This document shows positions 9,855 to 18,686 of a stretch of 64,000 nucleotides of DNA, one piece after another. The translations under genes were made by a program, and so were the position numbers. The notes under the pieces are model-generated. The model made no database searches. It saw only the letters and a list, made by a program, of their open reading frames with translations, and was not told where the DNA came from. Within the stretch, counting starts at the first letter, position 1. Each line of letters opens with the position of its first letter. The DNA is from Marinobacter sp. es.042 (GTDB lineage: Bacteria > Pseudomonadota > Gammaproteobacteria > Pseudomonadales > Oleiphilaceae): assembly GCF_900188315.1 (NCBI RefSeq), contig NZ_LT897781.1:3534001-3598000 (forward strand). The letters are read 5' to 3'.

Positions 9855-10547
9855 TCACGCCAGGCTGTCTCTTTCCTCGGCGGTCAGTTCCCGGTATTCG
9901 CCGGGCATCAGCGCATCGTCCAGTTCGACCTGTCCAACGCGAACACGATGAAGGGCTTCCACGTGGTTGCCAACGGCTGCCACCATGCGCTTGACCTGAT
10001 GATAGCGCCCCTCCGAAATCGTCAGCTCAATGATCCTGTCTTCCAGAAAATGCACCCGGGCCGGGCGCGTGGGCCTGGGATCATTATGCAGGTCTACGCC
10101 ACGCTCCAGTTGCTGTGCCGAGGCGTCGCTCAGGGGTTCGTTCAGGGTTACCCGGTAAGTCTTGGGGCAGTCGGTTCGCGGTGAGGTGACCCGGTGGGAC
10201 CACTGGCCATCGGTGGTCAGTAACAGCAGGCCGGTTGTGTCTGCATCCAGGCGCCCGGCAATATGAAGATGTCGGGTGATGTCTGCTGGCAACAGGTCCA
10301 GCGCTGTTGGATGGTCGCTGTCGGTCGTCGCGCTCACCACGCCTGCTGGCTTGTTCATCATCAGATAGCGCTCGCCCGGGAGGGCCAGAGGGGTGCCTGA
10401 CAAGGCCACCCGTTCATCCCCGGCCAGGCGGGTGTTGGCGCCCTTGCAGACGTGCTCATTGATCGTTACTTCTCCGCGGCCGATGGCCCGCTTGGCCTCT
10501 TTTCGGGAGAGCTCGGTGCTGTTGGCAATAAACTGGTCCAGTCGCAT
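9855..10547 (-). CDS. rsuA: 16S rRNA pseudouridine(516) synthase, RsuA type
   Basis: The 230-residue protein has an S4 RNA-binding domain first (MRLDQFIANS...ELSRKEAKRAIGRGEV) and then the RsuA/RluB catalytic domain. The catalytic aspartate is in AGRLDADTTGLLLLT, and the family's MVAAVGNHVEALHRVRVG motif is near the end. E. coli RsuA is 231 residues long and makes one pseudouridine in 16S rRNA; the same target is likely. The chosen ATG at 10547 begins the S4 domain, whereas a longer frame would add unrelated sequence overlapping the next gene. It lies five bases downstream of the YdjM-like gene, with which it probably forms an operon. Confidence 0.9.
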   Translation of the reverse strand: MRLDQFIANSTELSRKEAKRAIGRGEVTINEHVCKGANTRLAGDERVALSGTPLALPGERYLMMNKPAGVVSATTDSDHPTALDLLPADITRHLHIAGRLDADTTGLLLLTTDGQWSHRVTSPRTDCPKTYRVTLNEPLSDASAQQLERGVDLHNDPRPTRPARVHFLEDRIIELTISEGRYHQVKRMVAAVGNHVEALHRVRVGQVELDDALMPGEYRELTAEERDSLA

Positions 10548-10552
10548 GGTAT

Positions 10553-11581
10553 TCAGCAGCGTTGTCCTGGTGCCGGGGAGCTCAGACTGGCCAGGCAGAG
10601 CACCGGCGTTTCGGCAATCATCCGGGACCAGAGCAGCCCCAGGGCTTCGGAGCTTACTGGTGGGCGTGGAGTCCGAAAGCTCGCCGTGGGGTCGATGCCG
10701 CTGCCATTGCGGGTCGCCAGAACAAAGGTAAACGGGTGCGCGCCTGGAATGCCCAGCCGGATATCGGTGGCCGTGATGCGGTCGCTGACCTGGTTGTAAT
10801 CCAGGAAGCCCCGGGTGAACCATTCAAGACGCCGGGCCTCGGGCAGGTCCGAGACTTCGCTCGCCAGCTCCGGGCGGCGTGGAAAGTATTCAAGATTCAG
10901 TGGCGTGTCGCCATCCAGAAAGCCGGTGACAATTTCTACCCGCTGATCACCCTGCATAGCCGTCGCCCGCCACAACAGGGTGCTGAATGGCATGGGCTGA
11001 ACCAGCAGGTCAGGGTTTTCCAGGCCGGCGGCCGCAAGCGCGGGTTGTACTCGATGTGTCATCACTTGCTGGGCCAGAACACTCCAGCCCAGGTACAGGG
11101 TGGACACTGCCAGTCCTGCAACTATCGCTGTTTTGGCGGGCGGCCGGGCGAGAAAAAACAGGCAGCCGGCCAGCAGGGGCAGGGTATATAGCGGGTCGAT
11201 GATAAAAATGCTGCTGACGGCTATGGGTGGCCCGATGGGCCAGAACAGCTGGGTGCCATAGGTTGTAAAGGCATCCAGCAAAGGATGGGTAATCAGGATC
11301 AGCCCCGTCAGGGCGAGCCACCGCTGAAAACTCAGTTGTGGTTTCCAGCGCCAGAGCAGCCAGGCAAGGCCTACCGCAAGAGGGGCCAGAACGAACAACG
11401 AATGGCTGAATCCACGGTGTTGGGTGAAATTGGCCACTGCGGTGCCGTAATCGATGACGACATCCAGATCCGGGAGGGTGCCCAGAACTGCGCCTGTCAG
11501 CAAAACCGAGCGGCCGAGAGTCTTGCCGGCTACGGCGCCGGCCAGGGAGGCGCCCAGGGCGGCCTGGGTGAGTGAATCCAT
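10553..11581 (-). CDS. Membrane-bound metal-dependent hydrolase, YdjM/DUF457 type
   Basis: The N-terminal ~200 residues contain several hydrophobic segments and the family pattern: MDSLTQAALGA at the start, LPDLDV, the histidine motif HRGFSHS, and HPLLDAFTTYGTQLFWP. These His and Asp residues are the presumed metal ligands. The C-terminal ~140 residues are soluble. The family is also called LexA-regulated YdjM in E. coli. No substrate is established, so the hydrolase label is a family convention. The gene precedes rsuA by five bases on the same strand. An SOS box was not seen in the short gap upstream. Confidence 0.8.
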   Translation of the reverse strand: MDSLTQAALGASLAGAVAGKTLGRSVLLTGAVLGTLPDLDVVIDYGTAVANFTQHRGFSHSLFVLAPLAVGLAWLLWRWKPQLSFQRWLALTGLILITHPLLDAFTTYGTQLFWPIGPPIAVSSIFIIDPLYTLPLLAGCLFFLARPPAKTAIVAGLAVSTLYLGWSVLAQQVMTHRVQPALAAAGLENPDLLVQPMPFSTLLWRATAMQGDQRVEIVTGFLDGDTPLNLEYFPRRPELASEVSDLPEARRLEWFTRGFLDYNQVSDRITATDIRLGIPGAHPFTFVLATRNGSGIDPTASFRTPRPPVSSEALGLLWSRMIAETPVLCLASLSSPAPGQRC

Positions 11582-11643
11582 GTCAGATCAGTCTCGCATC
11601 AAAACGGTGTCCTGCAGTAGTAGGCCGCCGACGCCTCGGCGGA

Positions 11644-12894
11644 TCACTGTCCTGCAGGTATTTCCAGCGCCGCCAGCACCGATTCACCGGGGTAGCCATC
11701 TGCCACCAGGTTGTTGGCAGCCTGGAACTGACGGATGGCAGACCGCGTTGCCGGGCCCATGATGCCATCGGGGGCACCTGGCTCATACCCCCGTTGCTGC
11801 AGGGCTTTCTGGAGGTTGATGATGTTGGCGCGGGACAGCGCAGGCGCGTCTTCGGGCGGCGGATTTTGCAGTTTACCCACGCCGGCAATCCGGTCAGCCA
11901 GATGACCAACCGCAATGGCGTAGAACTCGGAACGGTTCCAGCCCATGATCACGCGGAAGTTGTGATAGGCAAGAAACGCCGGCCCGCTGTGTCCTGCCGG
12001 CACCACGAGGGCGGCATTAATCGGTTCGCGGGCCAGAGGCTTGCCGAAGGCATCCGTAATTCCCATTTCGCGCCACTGCTCCAGTGGCAGACGACGCCCG
12101 TCCGCAAGGGAATAGTCGAAATTCTCGGGTAACAGGACCTCGCGGCCCCAACGGTAGTCGCCGTCCCAGTTCATGGATTCGAGAAACTGGCCCGCAGACA
12201 TCATGGCATCCGGCAGGCTGTTCCACAGATCCCTGCGGCCATCACCATCGGCATCCACCGCGTGTTTCAGGAAAACCGTTGGCATGAACTGAACGTGGCC
12301 CATGGCGCCGGCCCAGGAACCTTCCATCTGGTCTGCCGGTATGGCGCCCTCATCAATAATGCGCAGGGCCGCGATCAGCTGCTCGGTAAAGAAGGTGCTG
12401 CGACGGGGATCGCAGGCCAGTGTTGTCAGGGAGCTGGGTACGGGCATCTTGCCGAAATAGCTGCCAAAATTGGTTTCCAGACCCCAGAAGGCCACCAGGT
12501 AAGGCGCAGGCACACCGGTTTCCCGGGTTACTCTGGCCAGCAGCGCCTGGTGCTCCTGCAGCAGTTCCCGGCCTTTGCTGATCCGGGCATCGTTCACCCG
12601 CCGGTCGAGGTAATCGGCGAAGGTGGTCGTGAATTCCGGTTGCCGGCGGTCCAGCTCGATCACCCGTGCCAGATGCTGAACACCGGACATCACCTCGCTC
12701 GCAGTCTTGCTGCTGACCCCGGCGGCAATGGCCTGTTCCTGGAGTCGGGCCTTGCATTCGGCAAATCCCGCCGGCTCAACTTCAGCGCTGTCCTGGGCAA
12801 TGGCGGGCACTGACAGACATGACAGAAAACCGGAAAACAATAAGCCGCGAGTAACGCCGCCCTGGCGAAGAATCCTTGCAGGTTTGGTCAGCAC
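11644..12894 (-). CDS. Lytic murein transglycosylase, MltB family, with peptidoglycan-binding domain
   Basis: The 416-residue protein has a signal peptide (about 1-33, ending AIAQ), an SLT_2/MltB catalytic domain and a C-terminal PG_binding_1 domain (INLQKALQQRGYEPGAPDG...). The catalytic glutamate is Glu140 in AFWGLETNFGSYFG. GSWAGAMGHVQFMP is also diagnostic. It would cleave the MurNAc-GlcNAc bond of peptidoglycan in the periplasm with formation of 1,6-anhydroMurNAc. No lipobox is visible, so it is probably soluble rather than lipid-anchored like MltB itself. The start is GTG at 12894, six bases after AGAGAGG. It is divergent from the response regulator at 13122. Confidence 0.9.
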   Translation of the reverse strand: MLTKPARILRQGGVTRGLLFSGFLSCLSVPAIAQDSAEVEPAGFAECKARLQEQAIAAGVSSKTASEVMSGVQHLARVIELDRRQPEFTTTFADYLDRRVNDARISKGRELLQEHQALLARVTRETGVPAPYLVAFWGLETNFGSYFGKMPVPSSLTTLACDPRRSTFFTEQLIAALRIIDEGAIPADQMEGSWAGAMGHVQFMPTVFLKHAVDADGDGRRDLWNSLPDAMMSAGQFLESMNWDGDYRWGREVLLPENFDYSLADGRRLPLEQWREMGITDAFGKPLAREPINAALVVPAGHSGPAFLAYHNFRVIMGWNRSEFYAIAVGHLADRIAGVGKLQNPPPEDAPALSRANIINLQKALQQRGYEPGAPDGIMGPATRSAIRQFQAANNLVADGYPGESVLAALEIPAGQ

Positions 12895-13069
12895 ACAAAA
12901 CCTCTCTCAGGCTGATGATCGTGGAGTATCCTGAGCCCATGTTAGCGCGTTTTCCAGCCGGAGAAACACTGTCCTGGCTCCCGTGGAGTGACAATTCTTT
13001 AACCTGACGGTTCCCGAAAACGGCGATTGTGGTCTTTTTGTTGCCGACAGGTTTCTGGCGTGGGTGTTT

Positions 13070-13092
13070 GTTCTATAGTTGCACCATAGAAC
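13070..13092. repeat. Short inverted repeat upstream of the response regulator gene
   Basis: GTTCTAT (13070-13076) and ATAGAAC (13086-13092) form a perfect 7-bp inverted repeat with a nine-base spacer, 30 bases before the ATG at 13122. It may be an operator or a leader hairpin. No regulator can be named. The rest of the divergent gap 12895-13121 shows nothing else clear. Confidence 0.35.
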
Positions 13093-13121
13093 CGGGTTGT
13101 GGATAGGGGAAGGTCTGAGCT

Positions 13122-13997
13122 ATGGCAATGCTGAAAGCGCTGGTGGTGGATGACGCCAGCTTTGTACGTGATCTGGTCAAGCGAACCGTGCGCCAGCGTT
13201 TTCCGGTCATCGAGACTACCGACGCCCAGAACGGCCGTCGAGCGCAATCATTGATGTCGAGGACCGCGTTTGACCTGATTCTGTGCGACTGGGAGATGCC
13301 GGAGATGTCCGGGCTGGAATTGCTGCAATGGATGCGCCAGCAGCCCCAGTACGAAAACGTGCCTTTTATCATGATCACCAGCCGGGGCGACAAGGATCAC
13401 GTGATCGAAGCGGTCAAAGGCGGCGTTTCAGAATACCTCGGCAAACCCTTCAGTCCTGACGGGCTGAGCAAGAAAATCATCAAGGTGATGGGACGCAAAC
13501 TGAAAGACGCGATGGATCGGAGCGGCAAATCCATGGCCAGCCCTGCCGATGCCTTCAAAGAGTCGGCCAACTTGCTGACCCGCAAGCCCGAAGCCGCGGC
13601 GGAGGTTCCCGCCGCGTCACCGCCCTCTTCCCCCCGGCCCGAGCCTTCGCCACCGTCAAGACAGGCCTCGGCCCGGGCGCCCATGAGCCTGGCCTCGGTA
13701 CGCTTCGCCGAGAGCACCCTGAAATCGGTGGTCAAGGATATTAATCTGACGGAGGTGCGGGTGATCGCGAAGCGGGACCAGGTATTCCCGGGGATTCTCG
13801 ACCAGGCGGTGGTGGACATCGAGATTGCCGAGGGCCAGATGGCGAGGCTGAACGGCTACGTGCACCAGTTGCAGGCGGTGGACAAACGCCAGGACACGGA
13901 CTTTGTCAGCGTTACCATTCGTTTTGTCGATGAAGACCCGAAAAAGCTGGAGGACCTGTCGAGGTTTGTCGCCCGCTTCCGCGCGGGTATGCGCTAG
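13122..13997 (+). CDS. Response regulator with CheY-like receiver and unassigned C-terminal domain
   Basis: The N-terminal ~125 residues are a receiver domain with the acid pair Asp10-Asp11, phospho-acceptor Asp56 (ILCDWEMPEMSG), Thr86 and Lys108 (YLGKPF). A Pro/Ala/Ser-rich linker (about 155-190) follows, then a ~100-residue domain that I cannot assign firmly; its beta-rich look would suit a PilZ-like or other small output domain. There is no DNA-binding motif, so output by protein or ligand interaction is more likely than transcription. No histidine kinase is adjacent in the same operon; phoR is convergent and overlaps by four bases, but has its own partner phoB. Confidence 0.8.
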   Translation: MAMLKALVVDDASFVRDLVKRTVRQRFPVIETTDAQNGRRAQSLMSRTAFDLILCDWEMPEMSGLELLQWMRQQPQYENVPFIMITSRGDKDHVIEAVKGGVSEYLGKPFSPDGLSKKIIKVMGRKLKDAMDRSGKSMASPADAFKESANLLTRKPEAAAEVPAASPPSSPRPEPSPPSRQASARAPMSLASVRFAESTLKSVVKDINLTEVRVIAKRDQVFPGILDQAVVDIEIAEGQMARLNGYVHQLQAVDKRQDTDFVSVTIRFVDEDPKKLEDLSRFVARFRAGMR

Positions 13998-15313
13998 CTC
14001 TCTGCCTTCTCGGGGATCCGCTCGACCAGTCGCTCCCGGGGGAAGTGACAGATAAATTCACTGCCCTCGCCAATCCGGCTGCGGATCTCCAGATTGCCAT
14101 CGTGGTTGAGCAGCACGTGTTTGACGATTGCCAGGCCAAGACCTGTGCCGCCTGTGTCCTTGTGACGGCTGGGATCGGCGCGATAGAAGCGTTCTGTCAA
14201 ACGGGGGATATGGACCGGGTCGATGCCGATTCCGGTATCCCTGACTGACAGGTGTGCGCCTTCCCGGTTGGTGGACCAGGAGACGATAATCTGGCCATGT
14301 GCAGGGGTGTACTTCACCGCATTGAATATCAGGTTCGAGAAAGCGCTGCGCAGCTGGCTTTCATCGCCTTTCAGCAGGCGATGGTCGCCGATATGCACGG
14401 TAATCTCGTGCTGTTTTTCGCCACTGAGCGCCCGGGCATCATGACCGATCTGGGTCAGCAACTGGTCCACGTCCGTGAGGGTGTCGTTGACCGTTTGCTC
14501 CCCGGTTTCAATACGTGAGAGCAGGATCAGATCGGTAATAAGGGCTTCCATCCGGGATGACTGGGCAGCCATGGTGTTAATGGCCCTGCGCCACTTCGGC
14601 GGCAGGTCGGCAGCGTTGTCCACCAGGGTTTCGAGGTAGCCACTGATGACCGTGAGGGGCGTGCGCATCTCGTGGGATACATTGCCGACAAAGTCACGGC
14701 GCATCTGTTCGAGCTGGTACAGCCGTGTTACGTCCTTGGCGACAATCAGACGGTCGTCGTCACCAAACAGGCTGATCTGGATCTGAAGGTGAATATGAGG
14801 TCTGGCCGGCGAATGTATCTCCAAGGGATCGCGGTAATCCCGTGAATCGAAATAGGTCTTGAAGGCCGGCGTGCGGATCAAATTATGGATGTACTGGCCC
14901 TGGTCAGTGTTGCGCCGGAAACCCAGCAGATACTCGGCGGAGCCGTTCCACCACTCCATGGCGCCGCGGGAGTCGGTCATGATCACGCCATCGCGCATGG
15001 CGTTGGTGGACTCCTGAACCCGATTGATCTGGGCCCTCAATCGGTCCTGGGTTCTCAGGTGGGTCTGGTGCAGTTTGTGAAGGTTGTCGAAAATATCGCC
15101 CCACAGGCCGATGCTCTGGGGGGCTTCGTCGGTGGCGCTGGGGTTGGACAGCCACCGGTAGAGGCGCCGGGCCTGAAGCAGCGTCCACCACAGATAGACG
15201 ATCAGCCCGAGGGTAAGGCCGTAGACGGGCTCACCGAAATAGAGGCCAACCAGGGTGGCGCCAATCAGGCCACCGATAATGTAGCGCAGGTATCGTGACC
15301 AGCTGTGTTGCAT
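13994..15313 (-). CDS. phoR: Phosphate regulon sensor histidine kinase
   Basis: PhoR phosphorylates PhoB when phosphate is scarce. The protein has two N-terminal membrane segments (about 10-45), a PhoR-type linker, a PAS domain (about 100-200), the H-box FVGNVSHEMRTPL with the phospho-histidine near residue 214, and an ATPase domain with N, G1 (DTGIGI) and G2 (GTGLGLAIVKH) boxes. ATG at 15313 is preferred; TTG at 15316 is the base-adjacent alternative, both served by AAGG. It lies 53 bases downstream of phoB on the same strand, the usual order. The stop overlaps the end of the convergent response regulator gene by four bases. Confidence 0.95.
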   Translation of the reverse strand: MQHSWSRYLRYIIGGLIGATLVGLYFGEPVYGLTLGLIVYLWWTLLQARRLYRWLSNPSATDEAPQSIGLWGDIFDNLHKLHQTHLRTQDRLRAQINRVQESTNAMRDGVIMTDSRGAMEWWNGSAEYLLGFRRNTDQGQYIHNLIRTPAFKTYFDSRDYRDPLEIHSPARPHIHLQIQISLFGDDDRLIVAKDVTRLYQLEQMRRDFVGNVSHEMRTPLTVISGYLETLVDNAADLPPKWRRAINTMAAQSSRMEALITDLILLSRIETGEQTVNDTLTDVDQLLTQIGHDARALSGEKQHEITVHIGDHRLLKGDESQLRSAFSNLIFNAVKYTPAHGQIIVSWSTNREGAHLSVRDTGIGIDPVHIPRLTERFYRADPSRHKDTGGTGLGLAIVKHVLLNHDGNLEIRSRIGEGSEFICHFPRERLVERIPEKAES

Positions 15314-15366
15314 CAAAAACTGCCTTGTATCCGTTCCGGGGCTGATGCTCAGCTGGCCGGAGTTAC

Positions 15367-16059
15367 TTACGCGGCTCTGGTCGAGAAGCGGTAACCGGTT
15401 CCCCGCACGGTCTGGATCAGATGGTCGTACTGGTCGCCAAGTGCCTTGCGGAGCCTGCGGATATGCACATCCACCGTCCGTTCCTCAACATAGACATTGC
15501 CACCCCAGACCTGGTCCAGGAGCTGGGAGCGAGTATATACCCGTTCCTGGTGCGTCATGAAGAACTGAAGCAGTCGGTATTCTGTCGGGCCCATGGTAAG
15601 GGCGCCATCCTGGGTGGTGACCCGATGCCCGACCGGATCCAGCGTCAGGCCCTCCACTTCAATCGGGCTGTCTACGCCTGGCGGCGTCGCACGCCGAAGC
15701 ACGGCTTTCAGGCGGGCGACCAGCTCCCGGGGGCTGAACGGTTTGGTGATGTAATCATCGGCACCAACTTCCAGGCCCTGGATCTTGTTGTCTTCCTCGA
15801 CCTTGGCGGTGAGCATGATGATGGGAATATCGGCGGTCGCTTCTTCTTTCTTGAGGCGGCGCGCCAGTTCCACGCCGCTGGTGCCGGGCAGCATCCAGTC
15901 GAGGAGTACGAGATCCGGGTGTTTGTCGACAATCAGGGCATGGGCTTCCCGGGCGTCCGCTGCCTCCAGATAGTCATAATCCGCCATTTCGAGGGCCACC
16001 GCGATCATCTCGCGGATCGGGGCCTCGTCATCGACGATCAGGACAGTTTTTCCAGTCAT
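15367..16059 (-). CDS. phoB: Phosphate regulon response regulator
   Basis: The 230-residue OmpR/PhoB-type regulator has receiver residues Asp10-Asp11, Asp54 (LLDWMLPG), Thr84 and Lys106 (ITKPF). The C-terminal winged helix ends with [15 protein letters not shown] and VRGTGYRF. It would activate genes carrying Pho boxes, including its own: a well-matched Pho box sits at 16117-16134, 58-75 bases before the start. The tandem phoB-phoR unit follows ubiA on the same strand, separated by only 77 bases, so phosphate-dependent transcription starts within what could otherwise be a longer operon. Confidence 0.97.
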   Translation of the reverse strand: MTGKTVLIVDDEAPIREMIAVALEMADYDYLEAADAREAHALIVDKHPDLVLLDWMLPGTSGVELARRLKKEEATADIPIIMLTAKVEEDNKIQGLEVGADDYITKPFSPRELVARLKAVLRRATPPGVDSPIEVEGLTLDPVGHRVTTQDGALTMGPTEYRLLQFFMTHQERVYTRSQLLDQVWGGNVYVEERTVDVHIRRLRKALGDQYDHLIQTVRGTGYRFSTRAA

Positions 16060-16116
16060 GAGCTTTTAACCTGTGTCAGACCTTGATTTGTTGCTGCCTC
16101 ATTACAACGCTCGAGT

Positions 16117-16134
16117 GTTACAAGTATATGACAG
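16117..16134 (-). promoter_or_regulatory. Pho box upstream of phoB
   Basis: Read on the minus strand the site is CTGTCAT-ATAC-TTGTAAC. The Pho box consensus is two CTGTCAT-like heptamers spaced by four bases. The first half is exact; the second differs at positions often variable in Pseudomonas Pho boxes. It lies between the ubiA stop and the phoB start, as expected for autoregulation of phoBR. Confidence 0.8.
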
Positions 16135-16136
16135 GT

Positions 16137-17024
16137 TCAGCCAATGATGAGATCGATCACCAGACCTGCGAAAACTGCGAAACCGGCCCAGTTGTTATTG
16201 AGAAAGGCCTTGAAACAGCCATCTCGTTCCCGTTCCCGAGCCAGATATTGGTGGTACACGAAGAGGCAGGCCATGGCGACAACCCCCAGGTAATAGAACG
16301 TGCCCAGTTCAGCACGATGGCCCACCATGATCAGGATCAGTACCACCATGGCCTGCAGCATGCCAATGATTGCCTTGTCGGCTTCTCCGAACAGGATGGC
16401 GGTGGACTTGATGCCTACTTTCAGATCGTCATCCCGATCCACCATGGCATACAGGGTGTCGTAGGCAACGGTCCATAGCACGTTGGCGGTGAACAGCAGC
16501 CAGGTGAGCTGGCTCAGTTCGCCGGCCTCCGCCGCCCACGCCATGGGAATGGCCCAGGAGAAGGCCGCGCCCAGAAACAGCTGCGGCAAATGGGTGTAAC
16601 GCTTCATGAACGGGTAAATAAACGCCAGCAGGGCACCGCCGAAGGACAGATACAGGGTCAGCGGATTGGTGAATAGAACCACCATCAGGAAGGAAACCAG
16701 GCACAGACCAGCGAACAGCGCGACCGCTTCCCAGGGTTTGACACGGCCGGCGGTCAGTGGCCGGTCCTTGGTGCGTTTGACGTGCTTGTCCCAGTCACGG
16801 TCAGCGAAATCGTTGATGGCGCAGCCGGCCGCCCGCATGAAGAACACACCCAGGGTGAAAACGATGACATTCGCCAATGCGGGGCTGCCGTCGCCGGCCA
16901 GCCACAGGGCCCAGTAGGTCGGCCACAGCAGTAGCAGGGTTCCGATCGGGCGGTCGATTCTGAGCAGGCTGGCGTAGTCGGCCAACCGGCGCTGGATAGG
17001 TTCTGGCACAGCGTCAGGCAGCAT
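16137..17024 (-). CDS. ubiA: 4-hydroxybenzoate octaprenyltransferase
   Basis: UbiA joins a polyprenyl chain to 4-hydroxybenzoate at the inner membrane in ubiquinone synthesis. The 295-residue protein has about eight to nine hydrophobic segments and the two aspartate-rich prenyl-diphosphate motifs: NDFADRDWD (near 90-98) and [12 protein letters not shown] (near 210). It lies downstream of ubiC, which makes the substrate 4-hydroxybenzoate, and both follow hpt on the same strand. Its stop is three bases from the Pho box of phoB. Confidence 0.96.
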   Translation of the reverse strand: MLPDAVPEPIQRRLADYASLLRIDRPIGTLLLLWPTYWALWLAGDGSPALANVIVFTLGVFFMRAAGCAINDFADRDWDKHVKRTKDRPLTAGRVKPWEAVALFAGLCLVSFLMVVLFTNPLTLYLSFGGALLAFIYPFMKRYTHLPQLFLGAAFSWAIPMAWAAEAGELSQLTWLLFTANVLWTVAYDTLYAMVDRDDDLKVGIKSTAILFGEADKAIIGMLQAMVVLILIMVGHRAELGTFYYLGVVAMACLFVYHQYLARERERDGCFKAFLNNNWAGFAVFAGLVIDLIIG

Positions 17025-17093
17025 GGTGCGCGTCCGTCTGATGTTCTTCGAGTTTAATGAGTGCTGGGATTATAGCCAGTCGCAGGAGGCCGG

Positions 17094-17672
17094 TTAAAGC
17101 GTGTTCCGCTGAAACAGGGCGGGCAGCAGGTACTCACCAACGAGCAGGGAGCTGTTATGGCCGCTGAACAGGGAGCGCCGGGCCAACGACGGCTGGCCTT
17201 GGGTGACCGGTTTGCAGAGGCCGGTTTCCAGCGGGCCCCGTTTCCAGTGGGGGCTGGTGAACAGATAGGCGCCCAAAGGCCGGTTGCCAAGATGAAGCAG
17301 CCGGCGCCCCTCACCCTCCAGGCAGTTCAGGGGAATGACCGTCCTGGCCAATACCCAGGGCTGGTTGTCGCCACAGAGGCTGACCTCCCGTATCCAGGCG
17401 TATTGGCGGTGGGGAATGCGCAGACGCCGGGCTTCTTCCTGCGTGGGCGCTGCAAAGCCCTCCCGGCGGACCTCGACGTGAAAGGAATGGCCGCACTCTT
17501 TCTGCAGGGCCCGTGTAAACGAGCCCTCTACCTGCAGCCAATATCGGGCAGGCCCGTGAACATCCGGGTTGCGAAGGCCTGCGGCCGTCAGCGATTGGTA
17601 CCAGTCCGTCGGGGGTATGGTCAGTGGACTGTCGATGTCAGAGACCCTTGACTGCATAGATGCCGGGGGCAT
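17094..17672 (-). CDS. ubiC: Chorismate lyase
   Basis: UbiC converts chorismate to 4-hydroxybenzoate and pyruvate, the first committed step of ubiquinone synthesis. The ~190-residue product shows the family pattern: WLQVEGSFTRALQ, REVSLCGDNQPWVLARTVIP and a terminal GEYLLPALF, where Glu is the expected catalytic acid. The start is uncertain: ATG at 17672 or ATG at 17657. Either overlaps the end of hpt (by 35 or 20 bases), which suggests translational coupling. A 69-base gap leads to ubiA. Confidence 0.9.
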   Translation of the reverse strand: MPPASMQSRVSDIDSPLTIPPTDWYQSLTAAGLRNPDVHGPARYWLQVEGSFTRALQKECGHSFHVEVRREGFAAPTQEEARRLRIPHRQYAWIREVSLCGDNQPWVLARTVIPLNCLEGEGRRLLHLGNRPLGAYLFTSPHWKRGPLETGLCKPVTQGQPSLARRSLFSGHNSSLLVGEYLLPALFQRNTL

Positions 17673-18195
17673 TGCGCCAGTAGCCCTTGTAGTCCATGCC
17701 GTAACCGAACAGGAAGCGGTCTTCCACTTCCAGGCCGGTGAAGTCCGCCTTCAGATCCGGACGGGCTTTCCGGTCATGTTGCTTGTCGACCAGAACGGCC
17801 GTCAGTACCTCGCTGGCACCGTGAGCCCGGCAGTAGTCGGCGATGGCGCACAGGGTGGTTCCCTCATCCAGGATGTCATCGACAATCAGGATGGTGCGGC
17901 CGTTCATATTGGCTTCGGGCTGCAGTTTCCACTCGAGAATACCGCCGGTGGTTTCCTGACGGTAGCGGGTGGCATGAAGGTATTCGGCCTGGACCGGAAA
18001 CCGGAGCCGGGGTAGCAGTTGTCCGGTAAGGATCAGCCCGCCGTTCATCACACAGAGCAACAGGGGGTTACGGTCTTTCAGGCGCGCGGTAATATCGTCG
18101 GCCAGGTTGTCGATTGCAGTCTGTACCTGCTGTTCATCGACCAGGCAGTCGGCTTCGGCCATTACCTGGTTCATTTCGGCGACGGTATCGGTCAT
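17638..18195 (-). CDS. hpt: Hypoxanthine-guanine phosphoribosyltransferase
   Basis: The 185-residue enzyme would salvage hypoxanthine and guanine to IMP and GMP with PRPP. The PRPP-binding motif ILIVDDILDEGTT lies near residues 102-114, and CVMNGGLI earlier binds pyrophosphate. The C-terminal DRFLFGYGMDYKGYWRN is the usual purine-binding region. It is the first gene of an apparent hpt-ubiC-ubiA unit; its 3' end overlaps the ubiC start. Confidence 0.92.
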   Translation of the reverse strand: MTDTVAEMNQVMAEADCLVDEQQVQTAIDNLADDITARLKDRNPLLLCVMNGGLILTGQLLPRLRFPVQAEYLHATRYRQETTGGILEWKLQPEANMNGRTILIVDDILDEGTTLCAIADYCRAHGASEVLTAVLVDKQHDRKARPDLKADFTGLEVEDRFLFGYGMDYKGYWRNAPGIYAVKGL

Positions 18196-18316
18196 ATCGG
18201 TCGGTCCTGTCGTAAAACGGGCGATTATACCGGAGAGGGCAGACAGAAGGGAGGGGCCGCCCCGGTTGTCAGATCTGTAATTGTGGCTATTGGCAGAAAA
18301 CCCCTGGGCGAACCGT

Positions 18317-18340
18317 CGGCATTGGCATTGGTCAATGCCG
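18317..18340. repeat. Hairpin in the hpt-rubA divergent gap
   Basis: CGGCATTG (18317-18324) and CAATGCCG (18333-18340) form a perfect 8-bp inverted repeat with an eight-base loop. It lies between divergent genes, so it is not a terminator for either in the usual sense and has no T-run. Its role is unknown. Confidence 0.4.
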
Positions 18341-18412
18341 GGACGATGGGTATGATGGCCTGATTCGACAGTCGTTCGTATCTGTTAACTGAACAAAACA
18401 CTTGCGTGTAAT

Positions 18413-18425
18413 ATTGTCTGACAAT
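18413..18425. promoter_or_regulatory. Operator-like palindrome upstream of rubredoxin gene
   Basis: ATTGTC-T-GACAAT is a perfect 13-base hyphenated palindrome 36 bases before the rubredoxin ATG. It fits the general GTM-N(0-1)-KAC operator core described for the FadR branch of the GntR regulator family. No GntR gene is present in the window, so the assignment is only by shape. Confidence 0.45.
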
Positions 18426-18460
18426 TATTATTGCGCCCGGATGATATTGGGAGAAAATTT

Positions 18461-18628
18461 ATGAAGAAGTGGCAGTGTGTGGTTTGTGGTCTGATTTACG
18501 ATGAAGCCGAAGGCTGGCCCGAGGACGGCATTGAGCCAGGCACCAAGTGGGAAGACGTACCGGAAGATTGGGTCTGCCCGGATTGCGGTGTCGGCAAGGA
18601 AGATTTTGAAATGATCGAGATCGGTTGA
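18461..18628 (+). CDS. rubA: Rubredoxin
   Basis: The 55-residue protein binds one iron through four cysteines in two CxxC knuckles: Cys6/Cys9 (CVVCG) and Cys39/Cys42 (CPDCG). It matches AlkG2-type rubredoxins that carry electrons to alkane hydroxylase AlkB or other acceptors. ATG at 18461 follows GGGAGAAA with good spacing; a frame from 18431 would add ten unrelated residues. The reductase gene follows 58 bases downstream. No alkB is in the window, so the terminal acceptor is encoded elsewhere. Confidence 0.96.
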   Translation: MKKWQCVVCGLIYDEAEGWPEDGIEPGTKWEDVPEDWVCPDCGVGKEDFEMIEIG

Positions 18629-18686
18629 TATTACCCGGTACGGCAGGTGAAACCCGCAAGGGTGAGTTAAATACAGGAACGCGGTT

